From: Sterolibacterium sp.
GTDB taxonomy: Bacteria; Pseudomonadota; Gammaproteobacteria; Burkholderiales; Rhodocyclaceae
DNA: 64,000 nt
Direction: 5' to 3'
Assembly: GCA_028713555.1 (NCBI GenBank)
Contig: JAQTOA010000009.1
Location: forward strand, 62,001-126,000
The notes below the pieces were generated by a model. The model was not told the origin of the DNA. It did no database searches and saw only the letters and a program-made list of their open reading frames with translations. This document shows positions 44,872-53,219 of this stretch, piece after piece (position 1 is the first letter of the stretch; each line of letters starts with the position of its first letter). The position numbers and the translations under genes were made by a program.

Positions 44872-47133
44872 TCAGAAATCCCTCCGCAAGGTAAACTGGC
44901 CGAAGGTGCGCAACCTGTCGGCCTTGCCCTGCGATTCGCGTACCCGGTTCACGTCGAAAGACGCACTGAGCTTGCGTATGCGCCATTTCGCCTTGATCGA
45001 TGCTACCGAGTATTCGCGCGCCAGCGGGGTGCCGGTATCGCGCATGCGGCTGGCATCGGCAAACAGCGTGAGGCCAAATCCCGGGCTCATCCCCAGGCGA
45101 AGATCGTAGGAGATCTGGTTGATGCCCTGGGTCGGGTTGAAGTCGTAATCTATCCGCAAGCCGCGTTTGCTGAGCCGCACGAAACCCCGCCTGATCCAGG
45201 GCAAGTCCGTCTGGGCGTAGGTTTCAAAGCTGGCGCGTTTGCTGGGCAAGATGGCCTCGCGCCGGTCTTCCCGCTCCAGGTTGCCGCCCACCTGGAATTC
45301 CTGATTGAGCAGATTGAACGGCAGATCGGTCTGGGCGCCGCGGACCGTGCTTCTGGCCGGGTTGAGCGGTGTCGTGCTGACGCCGGAGATGAGTTGGGGT
45401 GTCGAAACCATGTAACGCTGAAATACCTTAAGGTAATTCTTCAGCGCCCAGCTCAGGTTAATTGTGTTGTCGAGCTGGCTGAGCGCATAAGTGCCCCCGG
45501 TTGCATAGATATAATCGATCAAAACTTCCTGCCCGTCGAGAATGTTCCCGCCGATCACCCGCTGTATGCGCAGATTCAGGCCAATCGGCGAAAACTGATA
45601 ATCGGATCCTTGAACAAAAGTCTGGGTGCGAGTCAGATTGCTGACCACCACGCTCGTAACCGCGACCTGTTCCCTGCTTAGTGAAGCAAGAGTTGTACCG
45701 CTCAACGTCACATGTTCACCGATCATCTTGGCTTCAGGTGCCATTGCCTCCTGCTCGTTTTGGCGGTAGCCGAAATTGTAGTTCAGCGTCGCGCGGCCGA
45801 GCGGCAGGGGCTGCTGGTATTGGACGGAACCGTTGAGTCCGTATGATGATGAGCTGACTTGGGGGGACTTGGCGCTTTCTGCTTGCGCCGCCAGGTTGCC
45901 TGTCAGGTCGGGGGAGAAGTTGTAATTCACTCCTCCGCTGGCCGCATTCACGGTCGTCTTCTGGTCGCCTTGCTGGAAAGTGTTGAGATGGTAGCGCCCG
46001 TTGGTCTGCAAGTCCTCGGAGTGCCTGCCGTACATATCGAGTCCGAAACTGAAGTTCTTCATTTCTGTCAGATGACCTTGGCCGGCCGTGTATTTGTTGC
46101 TCGTCAGGCTGATCGCATTGACGAGTTCATATTCCCTTTTGTCGCCAATATCCAGATGTGTATCCAGGCTCAGCCGGTCATCGGTGTTGCTGTTGGCCTG
46201 GATAGACAGGCCGGTGCTGCCACTGATCGAGTCCTGGCGCTTGGTCTCGAACTGGAAGGTTGATTCGCCTTTCACATCTTCGAAAGGAATCCAGCCTTGT
46301 CGGCCCAGGTCGGCCTCCAGTTTTAGACGCAACTGGTCGCTGCGGTCTTCGATGATCTGCTCCGAGCCTCTGCCCAGCCTTTCCGAATGGACGAGATTCA
46401 CCTCCAGCGGGGTACGGATCACTGGATTACGCAAGTTGAAATTGAGGCCGTACAGCGTATTTTCGGTGAGCATCTCCATGGCGGGGCCGATGCTCTGGTT
46501 CTCGTTCTTGCGGTCGAAAAAAACTGCGCCGCTATATGGCTTCTCGCGCAGCACCGTGGCTCTCGCATGAAGATTGTACAACTGCCTCTTGCCATCGGTC
46601 GCCACCCCGTTCTGGTCATAGCTGGCTTTGTCGATCAGCGGGCCACCGCCCAGGTCGAAGGAAATCAGGCTCGGGTGATAGATGTAGCCGTGGGTCAGCA
46701 GGTTAACTTCGTAAATCAGGTTCGACTGCTTGGTGCGCACGCCGCTCTTGCCCCCCGGAGCGGAAGCGCCACCCTCCAGGCCTGCCGGCGGCAAACCGGA
46801 ATCGTTGTTGGCATCGCTCAAAACACGCGCTTCAACGAAGCTCTCGATGCTGGTGATGCGGAACGGCGCAATTTCCTGTGATTTCTTCAAACGTAGTGGA
46901 GGCAAGGGCGGCGAGGACGTCGCGGGAGAGGCGGAGGGCGCGCCCTCTTGCGCCCAGCATTGGCTGGCGCCCAACGCCAGGGTTAGCAGCGCATGCACCA
47001 GCGCTGCCGCCTGACGCCTGGCTCCGATCACGGAGCGATGGGCTGACGGCTTGGGCTGGTCTGCGGGTGCACGCGAGGTGATCCATGTTTCCTGCCTGGC
47101 AATTATTGCTTTTCTCAATTGACTCTTGCGCAA
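44872..47133 (-). CDS. Large outer-membrane beta-barrel protein (porin of a cytochrome conduit)
   Basis: 753 residues from TTG 47133. A second TTG at 47118 sits in a 15-bp direct repeat with the same upstream context, and a GTG at 47031 would give a compact signal peptide ending ASQCWAQ, so the start is uncertain. The mature part has alternating amphipathic strands, for example YHLNTFQQGDQKTTVNAASG, and ends in a C-terminal Phe (TLRRDF), the BAM signal. There is no plug domain. Position between two NHL lipoproteins and beside multiheme cytochromes suggests the sheath of a porin-cytochrome conduit. Confidence 0.85.
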   Translation of the reverse strand: MRKSQLRKAIIARQETWITSRAPADQPKPSAHRSVIGARRQAAALVHALLTLALGASQCWAQEGAPSASPATSSPPLPPLRLKKSQEIAPFRITSIESFVEARVLSDANNDSGLPPAGLEGGASAPGGKSGVRTKQSNLIYEVNLLTHGYIYHPSLISFDLGGGPLIDKASYDQNGVATDGKRQLYNLHARATVLREKPYSGAVFFDRKNENQSIGPAMEMLTENTLYGLNFNLRNPVIRTPLEVNLVHSERLGRGSEQIIEDRSDQLRLKLEADLGRQGWIPFEDVKGESTFQFETKRQDSISGSTGLSIQANSNTDDRLSLDTHLDIGDKREYELVNAISLTSNKYTAGQGHLTEMKNFSFGLDMYGRHSEDLQTNGRYHLNTFQQGDQKTTVNAASGGVNYNFSPDLTGNLAAQAESAKSPQVSSSSYGLNGSVQYQQPLPLGRATLNYNFGYRQNEQEAMAPEAKMIGEHVTLSGTTLASLSREQVAVTSVVVSNLTRTQTFVQGSDYQFSPIGLNLRIQRVIGGNILDGQEVLIDYIYATGGTYALSQLDNTINLSWALKNYLKVFQRYMVSTPQLISGVSTTPLNPARSTVRGAQTDLPFNLLNQEFQVGGNLEREDRREAILPSKRASFETYAQTDLPWIRRGFVRLSKRGLRIDYDFNPTQGINQISYDLRLGMSPGFGLTLFADASRMRDTGTPLAREYSVASIKAKWRIRKLSASFDVNRVRESQGKADRLRTFGQFTLRRDF

Positions 47134-47165
47134 TTGACTCTCTCACAGCATGGAACGCAGGCGCG

Positions 47166-48296
47166 TCATTTTGCCGGCTTTTCTTCGCTTTTCTCCTCGC
47201 GGGGATAGTCGACACCCGCCTTTTTGCCGAAACCGAACACATCGACTTTGTTCGGTCCGAACTGGCTGACGACCAGGATCAGGTACTCGATCGCGAATTT
47301 GGGATCGGCCTTGTCGCGAAACAGGGCAACATTATCGTAATCGATGGAAACGCCGGCCGGCAGGTTGAGCATGCCAGGCAAGCCGTCCTTGGGCTGACCG
47401 AAAGCCATCAGCGGCCGTCCGCTGTTATCGAAGATCTGCACATTCTGGAAGGCCGCGTCGCCGACATAGATCAGGCCGTTGCGATCGACGGCGATCCCCT
47501 TGGGACGCGCGAAATGCCCTGCGCCCTGGCCGGCTTCACCGAAGCTGCGGACGAACTTGCCTTCGGAAGTAAAACGCGAGACGCGGAAGTTGCTGGTCTC
47601 GACGACGAAAACGTCATTGTCCGGACCGATGGCGATGTTGGTCGGATGATAAAGTTCTCCTTCGCCAGACCCCGCTTTGCCGAACTTGAACAGCAATTTC
47701 CCGCTGCGCTTGTCCATCACCCGCACTTCGTGGTGCTCGATATCGACCATGTACAGGCGGTCGCCCAGGATGGCGGTATCGACGGGCTTGAATTCGCCCT
47801 TGACGCCCAGGGTGGTGACAAAATTATCTTTGTCGTCAAACACCAGCACCTGCTGACGCCCGGAATCGGTGACGTAGCGGGTGCCGTCCTTGTCGATCTT
47901 GATCGTGAGCGGGCGCTGCATGCGGCCACCGCCCGAACCCGAAAGAACCGAAAACTGCTTCGCCTTCAAATCGAAAATGGCCAGCCCGCCGAGCTGGTTG
48001 TCGGCAACATAGATTTTGCCTTCGCGTATGGTCGCGCCATAAGGACGCTTGAGATCCTCGCCGCTGTCTTCGCCGGCGACAAAGTCCGCCAGCGCGCTGC
48101 GCTCGCCTTCCAGGTCCTTGAGTCCGGCGAAGGTCGCCAGATACTGGATGCGCGGCGGATCGGGCGGCGACGGATAGAACACCGCTTCTGTTTCGACCGG
48201 CGCTTTGACAGGCGCCGAGACACAGCCGGCCAGGACGACAAACGCAAGCAGAAGCGCACCCGTTAAGGACGCCGAAAGAATTTTGGTCGGGCTCAT
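47166..48296 (-). CDS. NHL-repeat beta-propeller lipoprotein B
   Basis: 376 residues from the ATG at 48296 (AGGGAA upstream). Lipobox VVLAGC, then a Pro-rich linker and NHL repeats, for example IYVADNQLGGLAIFDLKAKQ and IYVGDAAFQNVQIFDNSGRP. The C-terminus is Lys/Glu rich. It is a distant paralogue of lipoprotein A and shares the start of the mature region (Pro-Pro-Asp/Ile-type motif RIQYLATF versus RIHFVKAF). It is first of a four- or five-gene run into the barrel, and a terminator lies just upstream. Confidence 0.92.
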   Translation of the reverse strand: MSPTKILSASLTGALLLAFVVLAGCVSAPVKAPVETEAVFYPSPPDPPRIQYLATFAGLKDLEGERSALADFVAGEDSGEDLKRPYGATIREGKIYVADNQLGGLAIFDLKAKQFSVLSGSGGGRMQRPLTIKIDKDGTRYVTDSGRQQVLVFDDKDNFVTTLGVKGEFKPVDTAILGDRLYMVDIEHHEVRVMDKRSGKLLFKFGKAGSGEGELYHPTNIAIGPDNDVFVVETSNFRVSRFTSEGKFVRSFGEAGQGAGHFARPKGIAVDRNGLIYVGDAAFQNVQIFDNSGRPLMAFGQPKDGLPGMLNLPAGVSIDYDNVALFRDKADPKFAIEYLILVVSQFGPNKVDVFGFGKKAGVDYPREEKSEEKPAK

Positions 48297-48406
48297 AGCG
48301 AAATTCCCTATGGAAATTATGACAGCGCGTAGGATGGCGCATACGCCAAAACCCGTCAAGTTACCGTTGGCCTCGGCGCATCTAGCCGCCACAACCTGAC
48401 GGCCCC

Positions 48407-48439
48407 AAAAGCAACGCGGCGGGAACACCGCCGCGTTGC
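48407..48439 (-). terminator. Rho-independent terminator after the tetraheme gene
   Basis: GCAACGCGGCGG (48411-48422) and CCGCCGCGTTGC (48428-48439) make a perfect 12-bp stem with a 5-base loop, followed on the minus strand by TTTTGGGG. It lies 22 bp after the tetraheme stop at 48462 and upstream of NHL lipoprotein B, separating abundant cytochrome expression from the barrel operon. Confidence 0.85.
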
Positions 48440-48461
48440 CAGGGTACAACTCAAAGATCGA

Positions 48462-49064
48462 TTACTTGGTGTGGCACTTCAGGCACAAGGCACTGCCGGC
48501 GTTCGATACGCGCAGGAAGGCGCCATTGGTGGGGCTATGCACATCATGGCAAGAACCGCATTCAACGTTGGTGCCGTACAGGGGAATGCCCGCGACGACC
48601 AAGGCTGCAGAAGCCGGAGTCACCAGGCTGCCGTCGGCAGTTGCCAAAGCCGCAGTGTAAGCAAAGCTGATCGGGTGATCGTTGCTCAGATCGGTGCCCA
48701 GTTTTGCGCTGTTATTAGCGATGAAGTTCGTCCCGGTGGCGCCGCCGAAGCTATCCAGGGCCACAGTACCGTCATGACAGGACAGGCAGAGCTTGGACAC
48801 GCCGGTCGGCTGCCCCGGAGCGGCATTCAACGTGCTGCTTGCATACAACGTGAAGGTTGCGGCGGTCAGCGCGTGATTCCAGAGTTGCCCAGCAGCCTGA
48901 TTGGCGTTGTGGGGGGTATGGCAAACGTTACAGATTTGTGTGCCACTCCATGCACTCGCGCTGAAGTCATGCTTGCTGCCGGCGATCCCGGCTGCGCTGG
49001 CGCTATTTGCTGCAAAGAACAGAACGGCTGTTACGGCCGCCGCTACGATTTTTCCAAATCTCAT
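48462..49064 (-). CDS. Small tetraheme cytochrome c (OmcE-like candidate)
   Basis: 200 residues. Signal peptide ends NSASAAG. Four CXXCH motifs: CNVCH, CLSCH, CGSCH, CLKCH. Other His residues number five (KHD near the mature N-terminus, TPHN, LWNH, NDHP, DVHS), one more than four hemes need for bis-His ligation. Segments GSKHDFSAS, GTDLSNDHPISF and SALCLKCHTK recur in the two pentaheme neighbours. From memory the pattern matches the tetraheme, filament-forming OmcE family; not verified by search. GAGGAAC precedes the ATG; a sigma54-like site lies about 80 bp upstream and a strong terminator follows. Confidence 0.9.
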   Translation of the reverse strand: MRFGKIVAAAVTAVLFFAANSASAAGIAGSKHDFSASAWSGTQICNVCHTPHNANQAAGQLWNHALTAATFTLYASSTLNAAPGQPTGVSKLCLSCHDGTVALDSFGGATGTNFIANNSAKLGTDLSNDHPISFAYTAALATADGSLVTPASAALVVAGIPLYGTNVECGSCHDVHSPTNGAFLRVSNAGSALCLKCHTK

Positions 49065-49502
49065 TTTGTGTTCCTCTTCTTTCCCTGGTTAATAAATTTA
49101 CTTCTCTTATCTACGGCCATATAACGTCTTGCTGCCTCTTATTAAGCACAGGGTATGCCAGTGGATCGATACAACTCGGATCAAAATCACCATCGATATT
49201 AAAATTCGACAAAACAACGGGTTGCATTCTAATCCGGCGGTTGTCGCGATTGCGGTTCAGCTTGTCTTGGCGGGCGATAGCTGGGATCGCCAAGTTTTAT
49301 TCCCGCGCTTGAAAACACGCGCCTCCTCGCTTCTCAATTACGGGAATGCGCGATCATTCCCGAGCGAAGTTGTCAAGTGAATCTCCCGCTGGATGCGCAT
49401 GCCCCCCCCCAACATCTCAAGACATTCGGCAATAGCGCGCGACCTTATACCGGTGCCAAGCGCGGTGGAGGTTTGCGCGCGCTGCCTATGAGATTCCCTT
49501 GG
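49065..49502. other. 438-bp intergenic region between two small cytochrome genes
   Basis: Holds the sigma54-like promoter of the tetraheme gene (49145-49160), a nine-C homopolymer run at 49402-49410, and no credible ORF. A weak FNR-like half-pair GGATCAAAATCA at about 49192-49203 has only 7 of 10 consensus bases. The long leader could hold activator sites for the sigma54 promoter. Confidence 0.5.
49145..49160 (-). promoter_or_regulatory. Sigma54-type promoter of the tetraheme gene
   Basis: Minus strand TGGCATACCCTGTGCT with GG and GC exactly ten bases apart. It shares TGGCAT...TGTGCT with the site upstream of the first pentaheme gene (53220-53235). The GC lies about 82 bp upstream of the ATG at 49064. 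The consensus TGGCAC-N5-TTGC is matched at the invariant positions. Confidence 0.6.
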
Positions 49503-50171
49503 CTATTTCTTGTGGCAGGTCAGGCACAGCGCGCTGGCAACATTCGTTTTACGCAGGAAAGGTGCGATGTCAGGGTTATGCACATTGTGGCAGGAACCGC
49601 ACTCGACATATCCCCCGTACAGCTTGATTTCGTTGGGCGATGCGCCGCCCCACCCCTTCTGCGTATCGGTGGGCGTATTGAAGGCCGGGTCCAGCGCCGG
49701 TGTCGGATAGGGCATGGAGACGGGGTGGTCGTTGTTCAGATTAGTGCCAATTTTCAGGGTCTGCTTCGTGAAACCCCGCGCGTGGCAGCTGTTGCAATTT
49801 GCTGGAACCGAGGAATTGACCAGGCTGTGCTTTGTGCTCACACTGGCGCCATGCACCACGGTGCTGGCGTTCACGCCATCGTGGCAGCTCAGGCACAGAC
49901 GCGTGGCTACCCGTGGCTGCTCGACGGCTACGCTCATCGACGCGCTGCCATAGAGTGTGAAGGTCTGCGTGGTTTCGGCGCGATTCCAGAGTGGCGCTCC
50001 GGCGATTGCGGTGTTGTCGTTTGCGTTGTGCGGCGTATGACAGAACTTGCACACCTGAGGACTGGTGGAAGTGCTCAAATCATGCTTGGAACCCATGACA
50101 GTGCCGCCGTAAAGCGGCGTTGACAAGAGCGAAAGCAAGAGTATGGCGACGATTGCAAGATATTTTCTCAT
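49503..50171 (-). CDS. Small pentaheme cytochrome c (paralogue A)
   Basis: 222 residues. Signal peptide ends near PLYGG. Five CXXCH motifs: CKFCH, CLSCH, CNSCH, CGSCH, CLTCH. Six further His residues (KHD, TPHN, VVHG, KHSL, NDHP, NVHN) leave one spare over the five hemes. It is closely related at DNA level to the gene at 52455-53150 and shares with the tetraheme protein the GSKHDLS start and CLTCHKK end. GGAGGG precedes the ATG; a sigma54-like site is 71 bp upstream. It is probably exported and possibly polymeric. Confidence 0.92.
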   Translation of the reverse strand: MRKYLAIVAILLLSLLSTPLYGGTVMGSKHDLSTSTSPQVCKFCHTPHNANDNTAIAGAPLWNRAETTQTFTLYGSASMSVAVEQPRVATRLCLSCHDGVNASTVVHGASVSTKHSLVNSSVPANCNSCHARGFTKQTLKIGTNLNNDHPVSMPYPTPALDPAFNTPTDTQKGWGGASPNEIKLYGGYVECGSCHNVHNPDIAPFLRKTNVASALCLTCHKK

Positions 50172-50241
50172 TTAATCGCCCTCCAGCACCCGAACGATTG
50201 GCGATTACCAAGTCATTAGCGCCAAGAGGCAACGATAGTCA

Positions 50242-50257
50242 CGCATGAATCATGCCA
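50242..50257 (-). promoter_or_regulatory. Sigma54-type promoter of pentaheme gene A
   Basis: Minus strand TGGCATGATTCATGCG: an intact -24 TGGCATG and a GC ten bases later. The -12 half is ATGCG, weaker than TTGCW. It lies about 71 bp before the ATG at 50171, the same spacing as the sites at the other two small cytochrome genes. Confidence 0.5.
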
Positions 50258-50338
50258 CCAGTAGGCAAAATATGCGTTTCCGGTTTCCGTCAAGATTGCA
50301 AAGAATGGTCGCCCGAACCTACCAGCGCGTTATTGACG

Positions 50339-51202
50339 TCACTGCGCGGGCTTGCAGCGCGACAGGCCTTCCTTGGCGGAGAGGTTGGCGGCATCAATGG
50401 TCAACGCCTGGTTATAGGCCGGGATTGCCTCGGTGCAGTTCCCCTGGGCGGACAATATCTCGCCCAGCAGCGCGTGGGCGGGCGCGAGCTGCGAATCCTT
50501 GTCCAGGCTTTTACGCACGTTTTCCAGCGCTTTGTCGTAATTCTTGTCCTTGAACAGCGCTTCAGCAAAGGCGCGATAGCGCTTTGCGACCTGATCGCTA
50601 CCGCCTTGGGTGGATTTGGCGGGTGCCAGGACGCTGTTCAATTGGTCGTCAGTGATCTCGCCCAGCAAATGGCGGATGCGCGCACCGACAATCGAACAGA
50701 AGTCCACCGCACGAAATGGTTCGAACGCCGCCAGATTTTGCTCGCGGTCAACAATCACCACCACCGGATGCAGCGCCAGGCCCAAACTGCCGTATAGCGC
50801 ATCCTCGCGATCCACCAGCAGCGGTGCGACGAAACCGGAGTCGCGCAGTAGCGTAGCGGCGCTCTCGGCCGGAGCCGAACTCGAGACGATGGCAACCCAA
50901 TGCACGGATTTTCCGGTAAATCCGCTCTGGCATTGCGCCAGTTCGCGCAATGCCCCCAGCGAGCGCTCCTGGTTCGGGCGGAAGAAAACCAGCACATTCG
51001 CCTCGACCTTTCTCAAAGCAACGGTTTTGCCACCCTCCAGCGTGGGCATTTCCGCATTGCTTACCGGCGTGCCGATCGCGGCATGCGACGCTGAAGCGAG
51101 ATGAAAGCTGGTGGTGCTGATAACCAGCGCGATCAACAAAATGAGGCGCGCGACAGGAGAAGGAATCAAGATAAGCAGGCTAGTCTTCGGTGAGTGTGGC
51201 AT
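50339..51202 (-). CDS. Secreted redoxin-fold/TPR protein lacking CXXC
   Basis: 287 residues. Signal sequence about 14-42. A redoxin-like thioredoxin fold (IGTPVSNAEMPTLEGGKTVA, ALHPVVVIVDREQNLAAF) has FFRPNQERSLGAL where the CXXC would be, so it cannot be a disulfide oxidoreductase of the usual kind. A C-terminal TPR region (FKDKNYDKALENVRKSLDKD) follows. It sits among cytochrome genes, 68 bp after the decaheme gene, and could be a periplasmic chaperone for apo-cytochromes or secreted filament subunits. The true start is unsure; no Shine-Dalgarno precedes the ATG. Confidence 0.82.
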   Translation of the reverse strand: MPHSPKTSLLILIPSPVARLILLIALVISTTSFHLASASHAAIGTPVSNAEMPTLEGGKTVALRKVEANVLVFFRPNQERSLGALRELAQCQSGFTGKSVHWVAIVSSSAPAESAATLLRDSGFVAPLLVDREDALYGSLGLALHPVVVIVDREQNLAAFEPFRAVDFCSIVGARIRHLLGEITDDQLNSVLAPAKSTQGGSDQVAKRYRAFAEALFKDKNYDKALENVRKSLDKDSQLAPAHALLGEILSAQGNCTEAIPAYNQALTIDAANLSAKEGLSRCKPAQ

Positions 51203-51243
51203 TCGGGGTTTGTGCAGACGTCGGGAATGGGGATGCTAAGCGA

Positions 51244-51264
51244 GCCTGAATCGCGGGTTCAGGC
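51244..51264. terminator. Stem-loop after the decaheme gene
   Basis: GCCTGAA (51244-51250) pairs with TTCAGGC (51258-51264) around a 7-base loop, in the gap between the decaheme stop (51271) and the redoxin/TPR start (51202). No T-run follows on the minus strand, so it may stabilise the upstream mRNA rather than end transcription. Confidence 0.4.
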
Positions 51265-51270
51265 CCGAAT

Positions 51271-52374
51271 CTAGCGAGCATTCTTGTTGACGTAGGTCTT
51301 TTCAGAATGGCAGGTCTTCTCGCACGATCCGCCAGTCGCGGATTTCTTGTAGAACAGCTTGAGCATCCAGCCACCCGATCCGTAGGGTACACCTTCGCGA
51401 ATATGGTGTTTCTGCTGCGATGCATGGACTTCATGGCAGGCGCGGCAGGTGCGGCCGCGGCCGGATTGCTGAAGATGGAGATAATGCAGATTGGTGCCGC
51501 CGTTGCGAAAACTGGTGAGAGTGGTCGTCTGCGCGGTGGAAAAGGCTTTTTCCTGATGACAGGAAAAACACAGCTCATAATTCCGGGCGTCGTAGGGCGC
51601 ATAAAATTCCTGTGGGTAATCCGCGTTGAGCAAACGAAAATGCTCGCCGCCGTGGGGTTCGTGGCAAGCGCTGCAATCTTTGGCGGCCACCGGACCGTGT
51701 TGCTCCTTATTCTTCTCCAACCAGCCCTTAATATTTTGCAGCTTTTTGCCCTTGGCATCGACCATGGTATCCACATTGTGGCAGTTCACACACAGGTCGA
51801 AGGGGAGTTGCACCAGGAGTTTTTCCACCGCGCTGCCGTGCGGGTTATGGCAGTTGGAGCATTGCGCGCCGGTGCTCAACGCCTTGTGCGGCACTGAGGC
51901 AGAGCTGGCCAGCTTGCCGATCTTGTCGTGGCAGCCTGTGCATAGTGCTAAAGGTTCCTGCACCAGCAACTTGCGGGAATTCGAGTTGTGCGGGTTATGA
52001 CAACTGGTGCAAGCGGTGCGGGCCGGTGGATGGGTGTGCGGCCGCTTCATTATGCCCGCGAACTCTTCGTGACATTCGAGGCACATGGCCGGACCCTGCT
52101 TGGTCACCGGGCCGGGCTGCTTCGGGTCCGAGTTCTGATGGCAGATCTTGCAGTCGCCCGATTCGAAAGGCGCATGGCTGGAAGCCGGCGTTGGCTTGCT
52201 CGGCAGTGGCGCCAGCGACCCCGGGGATGCGCTCTTGCGGACGCTTGGCGCGGAGGCCGGGGCAGCTTTCTTGGCGGATGCTTCGACGGCCTCGACAGGA
52301 TTGCTGCGTGCGCAAAGCACACTGGCAATCGTCAATAGGAGAATAACCGGGAAAGAACCTCGTAGGGATGTCAT
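51271..52374 (-). CDS. Decaheme cytochrome c with terminal CX3CH site
   Basis: 367 residues from the ATG at 52374, set by GAGGAGA four bases upstream (the longer open frame to 52479 overlaps the neighbour). Signal peptide, then a Pro/Ala/Ser linker and nine CXXCH motifs: CKICH, CLECH, CTSCH, CTGCH, CSNCH, CVNCH, CSACH, CFSCH, CRACH. A tenth site, CEKTCH (CX3CH), is near the C-terminus. Repeats such as NPHNSNSRKLLVQEPLALC and NPHGSAVEKLLVQLPFDLC show internal duplication of doubled-CXXCH units. It is cotranscribed with the pentaheme gene upstream. Confidence 0.93.
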   Translation of the reverse strand: MTSLRGSFPVILLLTIASVLCARSNPVEAVEASAKKAAPASAPSVRKSASPGSLAPLPSKPTPASSHAPFESGDCKICHQNSDPKQPGPVTKQGPAMCLECHEEFAGIMKRPHTHPPARTACTSCHNPHNSNSRKLLVQEPLALCTGCHDKIGKLASSASVPHKALSTGAQCSNCHNPHGSAVEKLLVQLPFDLCVNCHNVDTMVDAKGKKLQNIKGWLEKNKEQHGPVAAKDCSACHEPHGGEHFRLLNADYPQEFYAPYDARNYELCFSCHQEKAFSTAQTTTLTSFRNGGTNLHYLHLQQSGRGRTCRACHEVHASQQKHHIREGVPYGSGGWMLKLFYKKSATGGSCEKTCHSEKTYVNKNAR

Positions 52375-52454
52375 TGAATCTCCTCGTGAACGAGCGAATG
52401 CCCCCAATCGAGGCAGTCGCAGCAGCAACAGCAATATACTGCTACTTCTTGTTG

Positions 52455-53150
52455 CTACTTCTTGTGGCAGGTCAAGCACAGCGCGCTGGCAGCATTCGAC
52501 TTGCGCAGGAAAGGCGCGGTGTCGGGGTTATGCACATTGTGGCAGGAACCGCATTCGATATAGCCCGCGTAGAGCTTGATTTCACTCTGCGAGGTTCCGC
52601 CCCAGCCTTTCTGCGCATCGGCGGGCGTATAGAAGTCAGGATCCTGCGCCGCCGTGGGATAGGCGATGGAGATCGGGTGGTCGTTGCTGAGGTCGGTGCC
52701 GAGCACCAGCGTCCGCCTCTTCCCGGTGTACATATCCGAGTGGCAGCGTTCGCAATTCGGACTCGATGTCATGTCGGGTGCGTCATGTCCGGGAGGCTTG
52801 ACCAGGTCGTGTTTGGTGCTTACCGCGTTGCCATGCACCGTTACAGAAGCATTCACGCCATCATGACAGCTCAGGCACAGCTTCGAGGCCAGCTTGGGTT
52901 GCGAGGTCGCGACGTTCATGGTCGGACTGCCATAGAGCGTGAAAGTCTGCGTCGTCTCGGCGCGATTCCACAATGGCGCACCCGAAATGGCGCTGTTGCT
53001 GTTCGCCGCGTGGGGCGTGTGGCAAAACTCGCACACTTGAGAAGTACCCGCAGTGCTCAGGTCATGGCGCGATCCGATCACGCTGCCGGCAAGCGCCGTC
53101 GAAGTTATCGAGAATAACAACAAACCAGTGATTAAATTGATATTTTTCAT
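52455..53150 (-). CDS. Small pentaheme cytochrome c (paralogue B), first gene of the cluster
   Basis: 231 residues from the ATG at 53150 (AAGG upstream; the frame is open to 53240). Signal peptide ends STALAGS. Five CXXCH motifs: CEFCH, CLSCH, CERCH, CGSCH, CLTCH, and seven other His residues. The C-terminal region (ECGSCHNVHNPD, APFLRK, SALCLTCHKK) is nearly the same as in paralogue A, and the two DNA sequences are visibly similar over long runs. A good sigma54-like promoter lies about 70 bp upstream. The decaheme gene follows by 80 bp. Confidence 0.92.
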   Translation of the reverse strand: MKNINLITGLLLFSITSTALAGSVIGSRHDLSTAGTSQVCEFCHTPHAANSNSAISGAPLWNRAETTQTFTLYGSPTMNVATSQPKLASKLCLSCHDGVNASVTVHGNAVSTKHDLVKPPGHDAPDMTSSPNCERCHSDMYTGKRRTLVLGTDLSNDHPISIAYPTAAQDPDFYTPADAQKGWGGTSQSEIKLYAGYIECGSCHNVHNPDTAPFLRKSNAASALCLTCHKK

Positions 53151-53219
53151 AACAAAGCCTTGCGGCGGAAAATTGCGGTGATGCGCAGGTTCACGATTGC
53201 AGTCGACGACAAGCTTCCT

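Noticed and set aside
49402..49410. Run of nine C residues as a phase-variation tract
   Set aside because: It lies between genes, not in a reading frame or promoter spacer that I can identify.
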